A stretch of 64,000 bases of DNA from Colius striatus (Eukaryota > Chordata > Aves > Coliiformes > Coliidae). The notes beneath the pieces are model-generated. The model saw only the letters and a program-made list of their open reading frames with translations. It searched no databases and had not been told where the DNA came from. Positions 1 through 14,198 of this stretch are shown here, piece after piece (positions within the stretch are counted from its first letter, which is position 1; each line of letters starts with the position of its first letter). The stretch is taken from NCBI RefSeq assembly GCF_028858725.1, contig NC_084761.1, positions 36,939,001 through 37,003,000 of the forward strand, given 5' to 3'. Position numbers and translations under genes: made by a program.

Positions 1-2179
1 AAAATAACATCTGTGGTTGGTATGCAAATATGACTATAAGTCTTTAGTTATCTTACTCCATAAATAGCGGACAGCCCAGAGACAGTGGGCCGCATGCCAG
101 AATTTCTCTTTGAGTAGAGATACTTCTCAACATTTCTCCTTGATGTTGAGAGTGTCCTTGCTGCAACTTTTTCTTGGTAAATGATTAACAGCGTGCTAAA
201 CTTTGAAACCCTAACTAAAATAGAAAAGATTCACTGTGTACATATAATCCTTTAGATATAAACCATTGACCAAGTCTGGGACTGTCTGGATCCACACCAA
301 AACTCTTCTCTGAGGAGTTTATAATGGAAGGAGATCCTTTCTGAACCTCATGACTCAACTAGAGGGTATCCTTGACAGTTTTGTCTGACCCTGTCCTCTA
401 TGCAGCAAATAATCAAGCATATTGGCCATCAAATCTTGTAAAACCACTATTGCATTTACTGTTAAACTTTGTTAAATCACAGTTTTATAACAATAAATAT
501 GTTGCTGCTTCTCTCTTATGAGTGAAGTACGTCACTCCATCAGTAACAATATCATAGGAATCACCATTTAGACTTCTGTGTTTGACAAGTGGAACATCTA
601 TTTTCAGAGGACACAGGTCTGTTACAGACTCGGAGACACCCTGTTGAAGAAATTGAGGTTCCTGCCTTGCTGTGGAAAAGATCAAAGTGCATTGGAAAAC
701 TACATCTCAAAAAAGCCAGATACACAGGTGAAAGCAGCAGGATCAAAAGCTCTTACTCTCTCTTTAGTTTCTTGCTCTGTCTCTAGACCAAGCACCATGG
801 TGCCTGCAGCCTGTACACCTCTGCCCTCATGCTACTTTCAGAGATGTTCTAGTTCAGCAGGTAACAAGAATAAATTTACTCTTTAATATTCATCTGTGGT
901 TTTTTGGTTGTTCCTAAGTCTTGCCTGTGTCATCTCACATAGTTTAAAATGTTACCTTTTTTATTTTTGTTTTTTTCCCCCAGGAGATGCTACAGGAGGT
1001 AAATGAAGGTAAAGGCGTGATATCTGTAAGGAAAATAATGAACATCAAATTGACTTGCTTCTAAATGTTACAGAGATGGACCTGTGCAGACAACACTTTG
1101 GCTGTTCTTTCTCCATGTCACTTAATGCAAGGAGATTTTTTCTTCCCCATTTAAAGGAAAGCCACAAACCACCTTTTTAGGAGAAGACTGCCAAGCTTAA
1201 TTCCTCTTGTCAAAGCCAAGTTACAGGATTTGTTTTTTCCTCCATAACTGTCTAAAGACTTGAGGAAGATAAGACAAAACAGCTCAAATTATGTTGGCTC
1301 ATATACCTCCTGATACTCTGAGAAAGTAATCCCATTTCTGTGACAATTTTTCAGTAGTAAAATAGCTTCTAAATTCAAGGTGAAATTACTTTGTCAACAG
1401 GACTTGATAGTATAGTTTTGCCTACTGTAGGGGATTGTGTTAAGTGACCTATGAATGACATTCTATTCCTGTTTCCCTGTGACACAAACTGCCACCTAAA
1501 ATTGAAAGGTGACTCAATCTCCCTACCCAGAAATAACATTGATATTTTTTGCATGAGTACAAGCTCTAGCTTGCACTATGATGATAAACCCTTCCTGAGA
1601 CACCAAAGGAATATCTCTATCATGTAGGAGTTTCCATCACCTTTCCTAGAGGCTTACTGTGCAATTCACATGCTTCCTACGTACCATATTTCCACCATCT
1701 GCAGCTTTCACATGGTTTCCATATGTCCTGTTGCCACTAGCAGCCATTTGTAAAGCAAACTCCAGAGCAGGGCTTTCTCACTGTTTCCAAGGCAATGCCA
1801 GTGTGGCCACATTGTAGCTCCAGCACACCAAAACACCCTGTTCAGCCTAGGCAGCATCTCACCACCTTCCCACCACCAGCCAGAATGCTAAACTCAGGTC
1901 AGACTCATTTTCCTTGAATTGCACAAAGCTGCTTAGTTTCTGACTTAGAGTCACACAGTGCTTTTCTGCCTTCTGCCAGTTCATTTGGCAAAGTCAACCT
2001 TTGCTGGTACCTCACCAGGATTTTCAGAGTTGAGTCTGCTCTGGCCCTTGGGAGCAGCAGGCAATCACACACTCCACACCTGCAGGTGCTACAGAGGCAT
2101 GCTGCTGCACACCAACTCCAGTACTTGCTCTGTCTCTGCAAGGCTTTTTCTGCACAGAATTGGTGATTTGGAGAAAAGG

Positions 2180-2368
2180 AATTGGGTGATGGAGCACTGG
2201 AATGGGCTGCCCAGAGGGGTTGTAAAGTCTTCTCTGGAGACATTCAAAACCTGCCTGGACACATTTCTGTGTGACCTACTGTAGATGGTCCTTCTCTGGC
2301 AGGGGAGTTGGACTAGATGATCTTTCAAGGTCTCTTCCAACCCTTAAGATTCTGCAGTCTAATAGACT
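2180..2368 (+). mobile_element. CR1 LINE 3' fragment
   Basis: CR1 3'-end signature: GGAGCACTGGAATGGGCTGC, then the GTCTTCTCTGGAGACATTCA segment and GTTGGACTAGATGATCTTTC, ending near a degraded terminal repeat (ATTCTGCAGTC). 5'-truncated, as usual for CR1. Confidence 0.9.
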
Positions 2369-4445
2369 AACAGACTGCAGAGGGAATTTTGGAAGGTAGG
2401 TTGCAGAGGGAAAAAGCTGCTCGAAAGTGCTAGGAGTGGGGAATGGCACAGAGCTTTTTGGGTACAGGAATGTTTTTTAAGTCAAGAAAAAAATGCAGAT
2501 GGCCTGAAGAGTATCACTGATGTACTTTAGTAGGTCCAACTGGGCTGATCAGCTTCAGTCAGGAAATGCTGTATGCTCCTTCCCTTCCCAAGCACAGCAT
2601 GCTATTTTTGCATGACTGCTTTCATTTTGGGGCATCTCAATCTATATAGAAAAACATTCATCTGCTTCTTCCCTCACCCTCTTACCAAAATACACAAAGG
2701 ATTATTTTTTGTCTCACCGAGAAGATGAGAAACAGAAGTGGCCAACTCAGAAAGATGTCCCAACCAAAATTGTAGGAGACATTTGCATGCTATTGTGCAA
2801 AAGATGTGGTGCCTGGATAACTTGATTTTCAGGTCATTGCACCTAGATAAGTCATAGGTTTGAAATTTACATGGTGTTTTAAATAGCTGATTCCAGACAA
2901 GTATCAACTTTCTCTCAACTTTGGGATTTTGGTCTGGGAATGCAAGCAATTTTGGCGTTAAGCTTCAGTCTCTCAGTGGGATGGGTGTTGGATTGGGTGC
3001 TTGTGGCTCTAGGGGGCTACTAGGTAGGTGCACCCTGCAAGGCCACCTTCTGTGCTGTGGGCTGCAGGCTTGCCTTTAGGGCAGCTAGAACCTAACCTGC
3101 ACCTAACACCCTGAAAAAAAACCCCAAAAACATGAAGCCATTTTCAAGCTACTGGCTCCATTTTGAAACATTTATCTTGCAGAAGAGATGCCTGGTATAG
3201 GCTGTGTTTCATGACTGACGAGGTGTATCTTACAGCAGTGCTGCAGACAGTTTGGAAGAGGGGACCTGACTGCAGGTAAGAATTACTGCTCTGCAGTGGC
3301 AAGTAGCTTCTTCTGGAGGCAGCTACACAACCAAACTCCTTCCTCCTCTCCCTTCCCGTGTTTGAAAAAAATCAGGCAGCTTTTAACTATCCTAGCCCAG
3401 ATTTCAGGGAATGAAGGGCCATACTCTGAAGACACTGGGAGGAGGTATAGCATCTAGCTTGGTCCTTTCAGTCAGATAAAACACGTTTCATTTGAACTAC
3501 CAAAGCATATTCTAATTTGTTAGTCCCAGGCAAAAGTACTGTTTTTCAAAATATCACTTTCATCTGTCAGTCTCTCAGGATCCATGTGAATGCACTTCAT
3601 TTCTTAATTTCTCCTTAACTTTTGTCTCAAAATTCTTGCTGTAGGAATTTTTGCTTTAGCATTTTGTGTTTGTTTTTAAACAAAAAATAATGTAAAGAAC
3701 CTCCAATGGACAGCTATCCTTACAGCCTATCTGAAAAGGCATGCAAGTATAAAATAACTCGTTTACTAACTGTTAGACAGAAACCAGCTTAATGCCAATA
3801 AATTTGGTTTATAATGAATTTTCCCCAGAAACAAATTTCTTAAACAAGAATATGAGAACCTGGCATAAGCAATGGAGAAGTTGCACAGCATTCATAAAAA
3901 TAAAGTTGCTATGTTAATCCTCAGAAAAACAACAATTTAGTCCTTCTCCCCTTAGAAGAAGAGCAGAAAATTAAAGCTTTCTGCCACATCGAGCAAAGCC
4001 TGTCTTACCATTGCATCCTTGTGGGGGTATTTTCCTGCCTTAAATTTCAACACTGAAGGACTACATCATTAAAAAAAAATCGTTGCTTAGTTACATTGCT
4101 TGGCTTCCTACCTCTTAAAGTTCTTCCAGGGAGCTTTTCAAAGTCCTCACCTTCCAAATATCTTTGTCTGGTAATAGCGTTTTCTGTTTCTTCCTGTTTT
4201 TCCTCACACTGAACTCACAAGCCACTGTAAGTCCTGAAGCTTTGAAATCTAGAAAACCCATTGACTCTGTTGCTAGTTTTCACCATGATTGGTGATCTGA
4301 CGATTTGCAGTTGCTGCTTACTTGGCCTTACCAGTGTAACAATGGGGATCTTGAATATAAATTATAGTAAAAGTCAAGCTAAAATGTTCCCTTTAAAAGT
4401 TTGAGGTTTACATATGACAGAACAGACCAACTGTATATTTTCATA

Positions 4446-4483
4446 GACATGCAGAGAAAGGCAAGACATGCAGAGAAAGGCAA
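4446..4483 (+). repeat. 19-bp perfect tandem duplication
   Basis: GACATGCAGAGAAAGGCAA occurs twice without spacing in the left intergenic region. This is probably a small replication-slippage duplication. Confidence 0.95.
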
Positions 4484-7400
4484 GCTACTGCTGAAGTGAC
4501 ACAAGCATCACTCAAATTGTCATACTCGTGAACTATGATTAAACTGGGAAAAAAAATTGAAAAACAACTATGATTCTAACAGCAGCAAACTTAAAGGCCA
4601 TAGCAAAGGGAGTCAGCTGTTTTTCCTCACTGCCTTGATGGACGTAGCTGCAAACTGGGTCTCCAGTGAGCAGTCGTACTTGGGCATCCCAACTACAACT
4701 GAGCATAAAAGCTTTTCTGTGGAAGTCTTCAAGCATAGGAGTAAGGGTGCAAATGAGAAGTCATTTCTGGCTACAGCACAGTTAAAGCTTCCAAGTGAAG
4801 CAATTAAGAAAAAATATCCCTCTGCATTTCTTGGGCAGCATTCCTTTTCAATTGTTTGGGCCCTTCAAAAAGGGCAAATTTACTCTTAATTAAATCTGTT
4901 TTACATTGAAGTTTTCAAAGTTTTTAGCCCAGGAGCATTGAAATTGTCAAGCAGTTGGGACCTTTTCCACATACTGGGAGTATACAGGTGCTTCAGACAC
5001 AAAACCAAACCAAACAACCACGAAGCAGAAGAATTAGTCTTAAGTTAGTGGTTTTGAGCCTCTGTGAATAAATCATCCTTGTGTCAAAGGCATGCCAAAT
5101 CTCTACCAATTAAAAAGCAACCATGAAGTACATAAAGGCATCCTGTCTGATTCCAACAAATGCTTTCTTCTGAACTTTTGTGGTATGTGACTTTTACAGA
5201 CTTTAAATAAGTTTTTTTCTTAAAAAAAAAAAAAAATAAAGCATCTCCTAGAGATTTACAGTTTGTGAACTGATGGCTAGAGATAATTCCACCTGCAGCA
5301 AATAGGCCACTCTGTTGCCCTACTGTACATGGGACTTCACAGAAAAAAGCTCATAAGAAGCAGAAGTCTACAAACTGGTTTTTCGTGTCTTATAGCCTCT
5401 GTTCAAAAGGGGTGGTATTACAATTGCTGCAAACCAGATGAGATAAATATGATCACCTTGATGACGACAATTATTTAGAACAATATAAAAGCCAAATACC
5501 ATGTTGTTTTCTAGCCAAAGCTTTGGAGCACATTGTCCTCCATTTGAAGTGAGGTCAAATACACCAGCACCTACATACTAGCACACTTCTGGATGCCATC
5601 CTAGCAGAGGAAGGGTTATCTACTGACACAGTGATTTATTAGATTAGCAAAGATCTTTTGGTTTAATGGTTAGTGCAGTGGAGGCTTGTGTCACCACTCA
5701 GTGTCATTCTTGGCCTTAAGACCTGCTATGAATGTCAGTCTCTGGGCTTCTATAGCTATGTTTTCTGTTTCTTTTTGGATAGAAAATGTTTATAAACACA
5801 CATTTTTTGCAATATGAAAATATTTTAGTTGTAAACTGACAAATTATGGTCATTACACAACAGAACAAGCTAGAATAAAAATTTACATTCTTCTTTTGAA
5901 AGTACACCTGACATTAGAAGACGTGAGGGTGTTGCAATGTTGAAGGAAAAGCTACCCCTCATCTGTCTTCATTCTGTTGGGTGGTCTCCCTATTTTTTGT
6001 TTGAGGCTGAAATTAGCTAGCTTAGGACTGGTTTGGAAATCTGTCTTTTCTGGAAAGTAGAAGGTCATTCAAGCATGGGTAAAACTGCTTAACAACAAGG
6101 CAATAGACTTCTTTGAGACTAAGTTGAAGACCTAAATTTTTCCTTTCTATTTACCTAGTGTATTTAAGCTTGAAATATTACAGATTGCATGAGGGCTACT
6201 TGGTCATTTTGCTCAAGTAACTGGGTATAAAATCCCTTAGGAGAAAATCCATCAAGGTAAACCAAAGGCTTTCAGATCAACATAACATATTTTGATTAAG
6301 CCTGTTCCAGTTAATATGAAAGCTAGAGTTAGCAGCTTTTGCTGCATGTTTTGGAAGTAATATTCTCAAAATATACTTGAAGTTACTTTTGCTCAAACAG
6401 ACAGAAAGGTTACGTGGGATTCAAATACCCAAATCTAGATTTGTGCTCTGCAGGATTCCTGTTTGGCTGCTCATTAACCCTGAAGGTTTTTGAAAACATA
6501 AATGCCTACACACTTTCAAGTATAACACTCCCCAAGTTCACCAGTTTCTGCATCTGGGACTGCTCAAAACACGAGTCTCCTTCAGTCTGAGGATTAGCCT
6601 GCAGATCCATGCTCATCCCCAACATATCATGCCTGGCCTCCCCCCAAGCTCTCCTTTGGATGAGTTTGGCATGCAGCATCTGCGATTGCCCACTTTTTCC
6701 AGATTTGAGAAAACACACTTCCTTCCCAGCACAGAATGTCACTGGAACCTGGGACTGAAACCTGCAACTTTGGAGGTGAATGCCTTTCCCTTTAGATAGG
6801 CTAAACATGTATTTTCCTCCTCAATCTCTGCATCAAAGACTTTTGCTACAAACAGCAGCTATGAGAGATAAGGAGGGCCTCATTCCTGAGATAGCACAGA
6901 GGTGCTCTCAAAGACACCAAGGAGACCAAACCCTGACCTAGGCAACTGCTCTTCCACTGCTGTATGCTGGAGTAGATATGGAGGGGGTGGTAGCTGCACT
7001 CCCGCCCCTCTCCTTGGTGTGGGAGAATGATGGTCCTTGTGCGACTCAAGAGAAGAGAACTCTCTCTTCAGCAGCAGGTACCTCACAACAAGTCACAGTG
7101 GCAAAATGTCTGTATTCTGACCAGACATTTAAAGGTCTCTAGGATGTAAACAAAATTTGCAGCTGGTTTCATCATCCTCTTCATTCTCAAACATCTAATT
7201 CTTCCAAACATTTCCAAAATTACCTGATGCCAAGATGATCCTGAAGTCCCCAAGTACATCTAGACATCCAGCCTTCTAGCTCCAAAATAACACATACCTG
7301 ATAAAACTGGAAGTCTGCCAAGACACATCTCTGCCTGGTAGAAGCCATCCTTTCTACCATGGCCTGTACCACCCTGGCTGTTCCTTGCTGTGCTTTCTAA

Positions 7401-10400
7401 GTGGAGCTCACCACAGGACAGTCTGATTTCCTAGGGACGCAAGCACCAAGGAAGCAACCTGGGTGGAGATACTGAACTTCAGTAGGGCTCATGTGCTTGG
7501 GTGCAGACCTTCCAGCCCAAACTACCTACACATATGCTGAAGCCAGCATACTTGGTCAGCTCTTTTATCTGCTCTGGTTTCCTCCATGTGACAGCCATTC
7601 ATCAGCTTTTAGATTCTCTTGGTTGTTTTAAGAAATGCACTCAGGAAAACTGTATAAATGATGGCTCAAAAGAGCAGAGAAGATCTCATGACCCAAAGAC
7701 TTATATCCCTGCCAGGAAATTGAACTAATTTTTTTCCTCTGCTGCTGCTCAAACATCTGGCCTAAAGCCTCTGAGCATTAACAAAAAGAAATTATCACAT
7801 AGCTCATTTTGTTGCTGTTTGCAGCTTTTGCATATCAGGTCTGGGAGTAAAATTAATCACATGCAATTAAACCAGCCTCAAGTTTTATAAAGCATTTCTT
7901 CTGATGAGAGAGAGATAAATACACTCAGTATCAGTAAAATACCCATCTTTAACTTGAACTTCAACTGGCTTCAAATGTCACTGTGTCACTTGATGTTTTA
8001 AAAACCTAGTGGTTGAAGTTCCTGAAGCAAGCCTTTCTAATCTCTGAAAGACTAATCTGTTAGTACTTCCCCTCCTGGTGAAACACAGGGAAGCTCTCCT
8101 CTTAAAGCACAACCCAGGTGGTTTTTGCTGCTCACATCAATAAAGTAAAAGCCGGTGCTCATCTAACAAACAGACCTCAGGTGGAAACCATTCACCGCCA
8201 GGAGCTTTGATGTCTGTGAAGGAGGCCAGCCTTGGGTATTTATTCAACTCCGTATGCATGTTCTCTGTCCAGAAAGCAACTATTTACTCCAATGTGATTT
8301 GGAAAACTGCCTGACAAAAATTAAATCAGTATAAGGAACTGCTTAATAAAGCTACTTGCTGCCAGAGGGTTTATGAACAAGCCACCCATGCACACAGCAC
8401 TAGTAGCACTCACAGCAATCTTGACGAGGAGCAATGCTTCCCTCGTTTAACCAAGGCAGAGATTGGACTTTTAAGCCTCTGAAGGGCTTAAAATTATTAT
8501 AGACTTACAAGTATTTTCCTTATGGAAAACCAAACTAGATGTTATCTCCTCTTACTAACCCTCACCTCCTGCTTCCTCTCCCTGCCATGCCCATATCATT
8601 CTGGTTTGTTTTTCCTATCTGGTGTTGCAGGCAACCCTACGTTCACTGCGGCTTCCACCACAGGCTACAGCTATATGAAGACATGATACATGAAGCAGGG
8701 AAAGGATATCACACACATTAGAGCACCACAGAAAAGTGTAGTGCACTGAGTGTTCTCTGGGACTTGCAGCAGGTTTTGCACTGCAGTCTTGCATGTCTGG
8801 AGGACAGTGGGCAGCTAAATGAGCAATTCCTGTCAGCACATCTCCTTTCCTCAGCCTTTTCGCACCTCTTCCTTTGCTTAAGCAAGGCAGAAACTTGTGG
8901 GTGACTAAGAAAATGCAATTGTAAAAAATCTGGATGAAACTTTGTTCTGTTGGGGTCTCAGGGTCGAAAGGCAGCTACACAAAAAACAGGTTTTTCAAAG
9001 TCAAGATGCATAGTACTGAGCAAAAACTGGCTGAGAGAACTAGGGCTGGCAGGCAGTGGCTGCACAGTGTAGGAGAAGGGTACAAGAAAGAGAGATTGCA
9101 GTAGCCATAGGAACGGCTAAGGATAGCTCGTAATGCACAGATTGTCAGCATCACCTCTTTTCAGCTGATGGGAAGGGATCATAATGCTAGAAACTGTTGA
9201 CTGGCTTTTAGGGGATCACTCTGCACTGCTGAATTAGGGTTTCCAGAACAACACCTGTTCTAATAGCATACATTTGTCTTGTGTTTTTCCTGAAGCCCAC
9301 ACCCAGAAAAAGCAGGACATGCTGTTGCAAACTAGTTCAATTTTAACCCTTATAGTAATCAATCAGTGAGAAAACATGGAGCAAAACAAAAATCACAAAT
9401 TACTCAGGACAAGCTTTGCCATGGGCAGCGTGGAGTATCAGCTAGAGTACTTGTTCCTGTGCTCTGCAACTGGGCTGCACAGGCAGCTAGCTGCTCATGT
9501 AGTCCTTGCTCCTCTTGGTATTAATAGGAAGCTGGCTTGGATGACAGATGCCACAACTCTCCAGACTCTTACAGTTTCTCTGTTTTGAAGCTGTTTATCC
9601 AAGGGGTTGTTTTTCCATCAGAATGATCATAATCTGAGAGTGCTTCAAGTAAAGAGCTGTAGCTCTCTTCAGCTGGACATAGGAGCCTTTCAGTAACTTC
9701 TCTTGTGTCTTTCCTTTCAAAGCCAGCAGTGGTGCCCAGGGAGGGGATGGTCCTAGGGGTCCCAGATGGATGTGGTGGACAGTAGGGGACCTCTTGTGGC
9801 ACTGCTGGCCCTGCCATCAGGAGTGCGCTGAGCCCCGGCGCGTCCTGCTGCTCTGCATAGATACTTAGTGAAATGCTTGTGGAAAAAGTTAAGTCTGCTT
9901 CTTTGGACTATGTGGTCTGCTTTGTTTAAAAGGGGAGAAAACCAAGTTCAGTAGGAGTCATGGGCTGAGGGAGCTCTGGCTGCAAACCTGTGCTGTTGGG
10001 TCCACAAAGTGAGGTTTTTTATTTAGCCTGACCCTATTAGGGACATTTGAGTCTTACCAACTGAGCCTAAAAAGGGCAACCAACAGTTAGACAGGAAAAG
10101 GAAGGTCAATGAAAAAAAAATAGAAGACAGTACTCAGTCCAACCAAAGACTCATCTGAGTCTGACATCAACACTAACCATAAGCAGATGAGAACAAAAAC
10201 ATAAGATCAAGCATGTATTTAGGATACTTCAAGTACTCTTCTGGTCTTCTAGAATTTTCAGCTCATCCTAGGCCACACACTGGTGTTCTATTTAACAAAT
10301 CTTAGTGTTGTCCAGACATGCCTCAAACCCATGTAAATATTATGCATCCAGGGATTCTTTGCCAAGAAGTTCTGGATGTTTGCTGTCAGTTGGCTGAGAA

Positions 10401-12150
10401 GCCATCACCTCAAGAGCCACTGTGCTTTGAGAGACTTGCTGCCTGGACACATGGCATGGACACTCAGGTTCACATCTGCCCTGCCCAAGCCATTCCCTCT
10501 TGTGTCCTCTGCACCACCCAGAAGCCTCCCTATGCCATGAGGTTCAGCCTCTCCTTCACATCACAACATGTTGCCTTGTACAGAGGGGGAAAAGGCACAA
10601 GGAGACAGTCTCTGCCTACTTACTTACCTTCTGTTGCCACCCAGGAAGTGAATGAACTCAGTTTTCAGGATTTCACCATAGTCCTGGCAAAGTCTTTCTC
10701 TGGAATGGCAGCTCCCATGCTCTTTCTTCTGCTTGTGTGTCTCAGACTGGGTCTCTCTGGCTGTACTCAAGATAAACATGTTTATCTCCTCTGGTATGGG
10801 AAAACCAAATTAATTTGCTCAGTATATGCTATGAGCTCCTCAGTTGCAACATTACAGAAACGAGAAGTTGTATATGGTCCTTGACTAGAAACCTGAGATC
10901 CAGCAAGGTGTAGAGCCTGGTCACATACCCAGATGAGGGCTTAGGAAGACATGTACTGAGGGAAAGCCATGACTTCTCTAGTGACCCAGGACAGGTTGGT
11001 AGCTAATAACCAGACCCATGCTGACACAAGGTTTCTGCAAGATAGGCAGGGAGAGGGATCAGGTCTCCCCTGACAGGCCTTAAATATTCTGGAGCAGATG
11101 TCTGAGAAAAGCAGGTAACAGGTAGCCAGCATTTTTACTGTCTGCTGGGCTCCAATACAATTCAGGGGGATTTCAATGTGGTAGATATCCCAAAACATTG
11201 TGAGTGCCAGTTGTGCAAGAGTTGAAAGTTAGCTTGAAGGACACCATACAAAGAAAAGGTTGTGCACAATTAGAACAAATTCAGACATGATGGTTTTCAC
11301 ACTGATTTTCTTCAAGTGTCCAGAGGCTTGCCTGCATCTCAGTTGCTGCAAGAAGATAGGACCTGGCCTGTGGTTTTACAGAACTTCTGTCTGAATTTGA
11401 AGTCAGAAACTTGTTTTGATATGTCTGGACATGGCACAGCATTGAGTCTGGCAGAGCTTACTTCTCACTGTCTGGCGATAACCTGCATTTGGTCAATATG
11501 CTAGCTTGTCATACCAGAAACAAGGCCAAAGTACAGATCTACACATACCCTTCAAGCACATACAAACCTCAATGATTAGCCACAGTTACATAGGTAATAT
11601 AAGCCATTACTGGGCAATTAAAACTCCTGCTGTGTTTTCTTTAGAGGTGTGCACAGTTCTGCCAGATAGCACAAGTATTTGATTTTATGTGATCAAAGAG
11701 CAGGGTCCTAACAGCAGAAGTGAAAACCTATCTTCTTGCTCTGAAAGCTACTCATGGAGTTAGCTCCAGACTTGAGTCCCTGCAGAGCCAGGGGCAGCTG
11801 GCCTAGTGATTTTGCACATGAACAGCAATCACTTCAGGAAGCAAAACTGCTGCTGTTGCACCTGGACTTAAGCAGGTGCAAGTGAACTGGTGGCAATGAA
11901 GAGGGGCTGAAGCTTTATACTTTGACTTCCCTATGAGAATATATTGCCTTTTCATAATCTCAAAGGATACGTCTGTGCTAACAAAATCATAGCAATATCA
12001 GCCTTTCTTAGCTGCTTCTTTAGACATCAAAACGTGTCCCTGTAATTCACACAAGCACCAGTATTGAGACAATATATAGGCAGTGTGTCTGTGATATTCA
12101 GCAGTACATTAATAATGGATGTTGCAGTGCTGGATTAATGACTGGACTAA

Positions 12151-12197
12151 TTTTCCAAACTAAATTCTTTTCCAGGGTCTTTTCCAAACTAAATTCT
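12151..12197 (+). repeat. 18-bp direct repeat
   Basis: TTTTCCAAACTAAATTCT at 12151-12168 and 12180-12197. Intergenic; no function is suggested. Confidence 0.9.
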
Positions 12198-12210
12198 GTG
12201 ATTCTATGTT
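12192..12210 (+). mobile_element. Possible minute CR1 terminal remnant
   Basis: ATTCTGTGATTCTATG-type sequence resembles the CR1 3' terminal octamer repeat, but nothing else of CR1 is recognisable here. An 18-bp direct repeat (12151-12168 and 12180-12197) overlaps it. Confidence 0.3.
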
Positions 12211-13876
12211 TGAGTGACACTTTGATTACTTCATTCTTTCTGAACACCTGTCAGATATAGAACTTTGGTCTGTGTGCAATTCAAAAGTGCTAAACCATGG
12301 AAATGAATATCCATTTTTATAATTGAGAAACTATTTTCAAGAGAAAAAGCAATTGTACATTATCTGTGTGCGAGTTCCAGCACAAGCTGGGCAAAGGGAC
12401 TCAGTGCAGTGGCTTAAAAGTGCAACTATTGAAATCACTAAAAGAAAAAAGTCACTAATTCCCTCTGCTGCAACTGCACACATACAGATTATTTTGGCTG
12501 TCAGGCCAGTCCCCTGCTACACTACTAAAACTGAAGGCAGCTTCTTCCAACTACCTCCGTGAGCAGGACTTGAAATTTGAGTTTTGTTTGTTGAAGGTAA
12601 AAAATTCCTGTTTCTGGGTAAGTAACTGTCCAAAATGGCATCTGTCTAGCAGAAGAAATCTCACCACTAACTTTTCCCCTCCTTTCCTCAGAAAAGCATG
12701 AGGAGGTAGATGCAGGCCCCAGGAAAGCTCTCTCTGCTTCTACAGTAATCTTCTAAAGTCTCAGGAGGTGCACAGCACAGACATGATTCGTTGATGGTAC
12801 ATTTAATGGACATTACAGCCTTCTTTGTAATTTCAAAATGAGATGCAAGTTACCCAGCTTGTCTGAGGCTGCAAAAGGTGAAGGGCTCTGGATGCAAGAC
12901 TTAAAAAAGGAAGGAACAGTAAAGCAAGGGAGAGACAGCTGCTGCCCCATCACCCACACACACAACGAACACTGACAGGCCGATGCCAGCAGCACCAGGA
13001 ATAATGAACGAGAAGTGGCAATCGAAAACAAGAGAATTTCACAACCCCTGACACCAAGAAAACCTGAAAGGTTACTTGTGTTTCCAGAGGCAGAATGTGG
13101 CAGAGTGGAAAGAGGAGTCACCGAGTACTCCCTGAGCAGGAGCTTTAAAACTCTTGGCATTGCTGCATCCCCCTCAGCTGTTTCTTTGCAGATACCTGGA
13201 GAAGCAGCAAGAGGGATCACCAATGGTGTACAGCAGCAGTGCCATCCCTGTGACACAGCATGGGCTCAGGCATCAGAGGAAGTCCCCCCTGTCTGTCCCA
13301 GGAAATGCACCTATGAAAGGAGCTTGCCCGGGGAGCAAGTGCCACACTCCCTGTAGCACTTCCGGTTGGTGGTCCAGTCTCAGTCATCTCTCAGGGAGAA
13401 CAAAGAGAGCTGGATTTCAGGCCTGGGTGTCTGTGGCAGCCTCCTCCAGCCTTTCACTGCTGTGCTGGGGAGGCTGCAGGCTGCATTTCCTACATGAGAG
13501 GAAGCCATTGCAGAGGGCAATGCAGAGGGCATCACTCTTCCATTCCGTCAGATCCATCTGGATCCATCTAGCCAGGATGCATTGCACACTGTGCACCAGC
13601 CCCTCGGGAGAAAGCACATGGTGTTGAAGTGAGCACCTGTTAGAAAAGGTAAGTCCGCATTTCTTTGGAGATGAGGCATGTAGTAGAAGCTGCTTACAGC
13701 AACAGTCAGGATGGGCTGAAGTCTTGAGGGGTAAAAGGTAGGAAAGTAAGATCAGGTTTTGCTATTAAGACGACAACTTTAAGGAATAATAAAAAGCAAT
13801 ATAAATTCTTTTTAAGAAATATCCACCCACTGCGCTTGGTATAAGAAATACAAGACAGAAGGATTTCTGTCCTAGT

Positions 13877-13882
13877 TTTATT
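13877..13882 (-). terminator. CDS1: Candidate distal poly(A) signal AATAAA for CDS1
   Basis: Minus-strand AATAAA. The next 20-40 transcript bases (13870 down to about 13845) are T/GT-rich, including TTCTGTCTTGTATTTC, as expected for a downstream element. It is one of several AATAAA copies in the 3' region, so the choice is an inference. Confidence 0.35.
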
Positions 13883-14192
13883 TTTCTTTGTTTAGGATTT
13901 TTTACAACTCCTGAAAAGGTTGAAACAGTCAAACTAAAACAGACATATGCTCATACTATTTACAATATTTACATAATTTACATTTTGGGTGGAGTGTTTT
14001 GGGGTTTTTTTGCTCAGTAATTATAGCAACTGGGAACAAAAGTGGAAGGGAAAAGAATCACTGACAGAAAAAGTTAAACATTCCTGTTAATCATGTTGCA
14101 GTGCTTGAACTAACAGAAGTAACAAGTGAGGTAAACGCACTTCATAGGAAGCAAGCATAGTTGTCACTTCACAGTGACAAACCCGGCTAAGT

Positions 14193-14198
14193 TTTATT
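14193..14198 (-). terminator. CDS1: Candidate internal poly(A) signal AATAAA for CDS1
   Basis: Minus-strand AATAAA overlapping a TGTAAATA motif (14195-14202). It is followed by a GT-rich stretch and a small hairpin (GTCACT / AGTGAC, 14162-14177). It could give a shorter 3' UTR. Confidence 0.3.

Larger units (their letters stand above)
1..13876. other. Intergenic region beyond the CDS1 3' end
   Basis: About 13.9 kb with no recognisable exon. It holds a CR1 tail (2180-2368), small duplications at 4446 and 12151, and short A-runs (for example 5221-5236). In human, as I recall, the next gene on this side is WDFY3, transcribed towards CDS1; I see none of its coding sequence here, so it would lie left of the window. 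ORFs up to 188 codons (10318-10884) are not recognised. Confidence 0.7.

Noticed and set aside
1-1000. Possible WDFY3 3' UTR at the left edge
   Set aside because: Expected only from remembered gene order. No coding sequence is visible, and an AATAAA near 870 is not enough.
5221-5240. A-run followed by AATAAA as a retroposed gene tail
   Set aside because: No cDNA-like or SINE-like sequence precedes it and no target duplication is evident.
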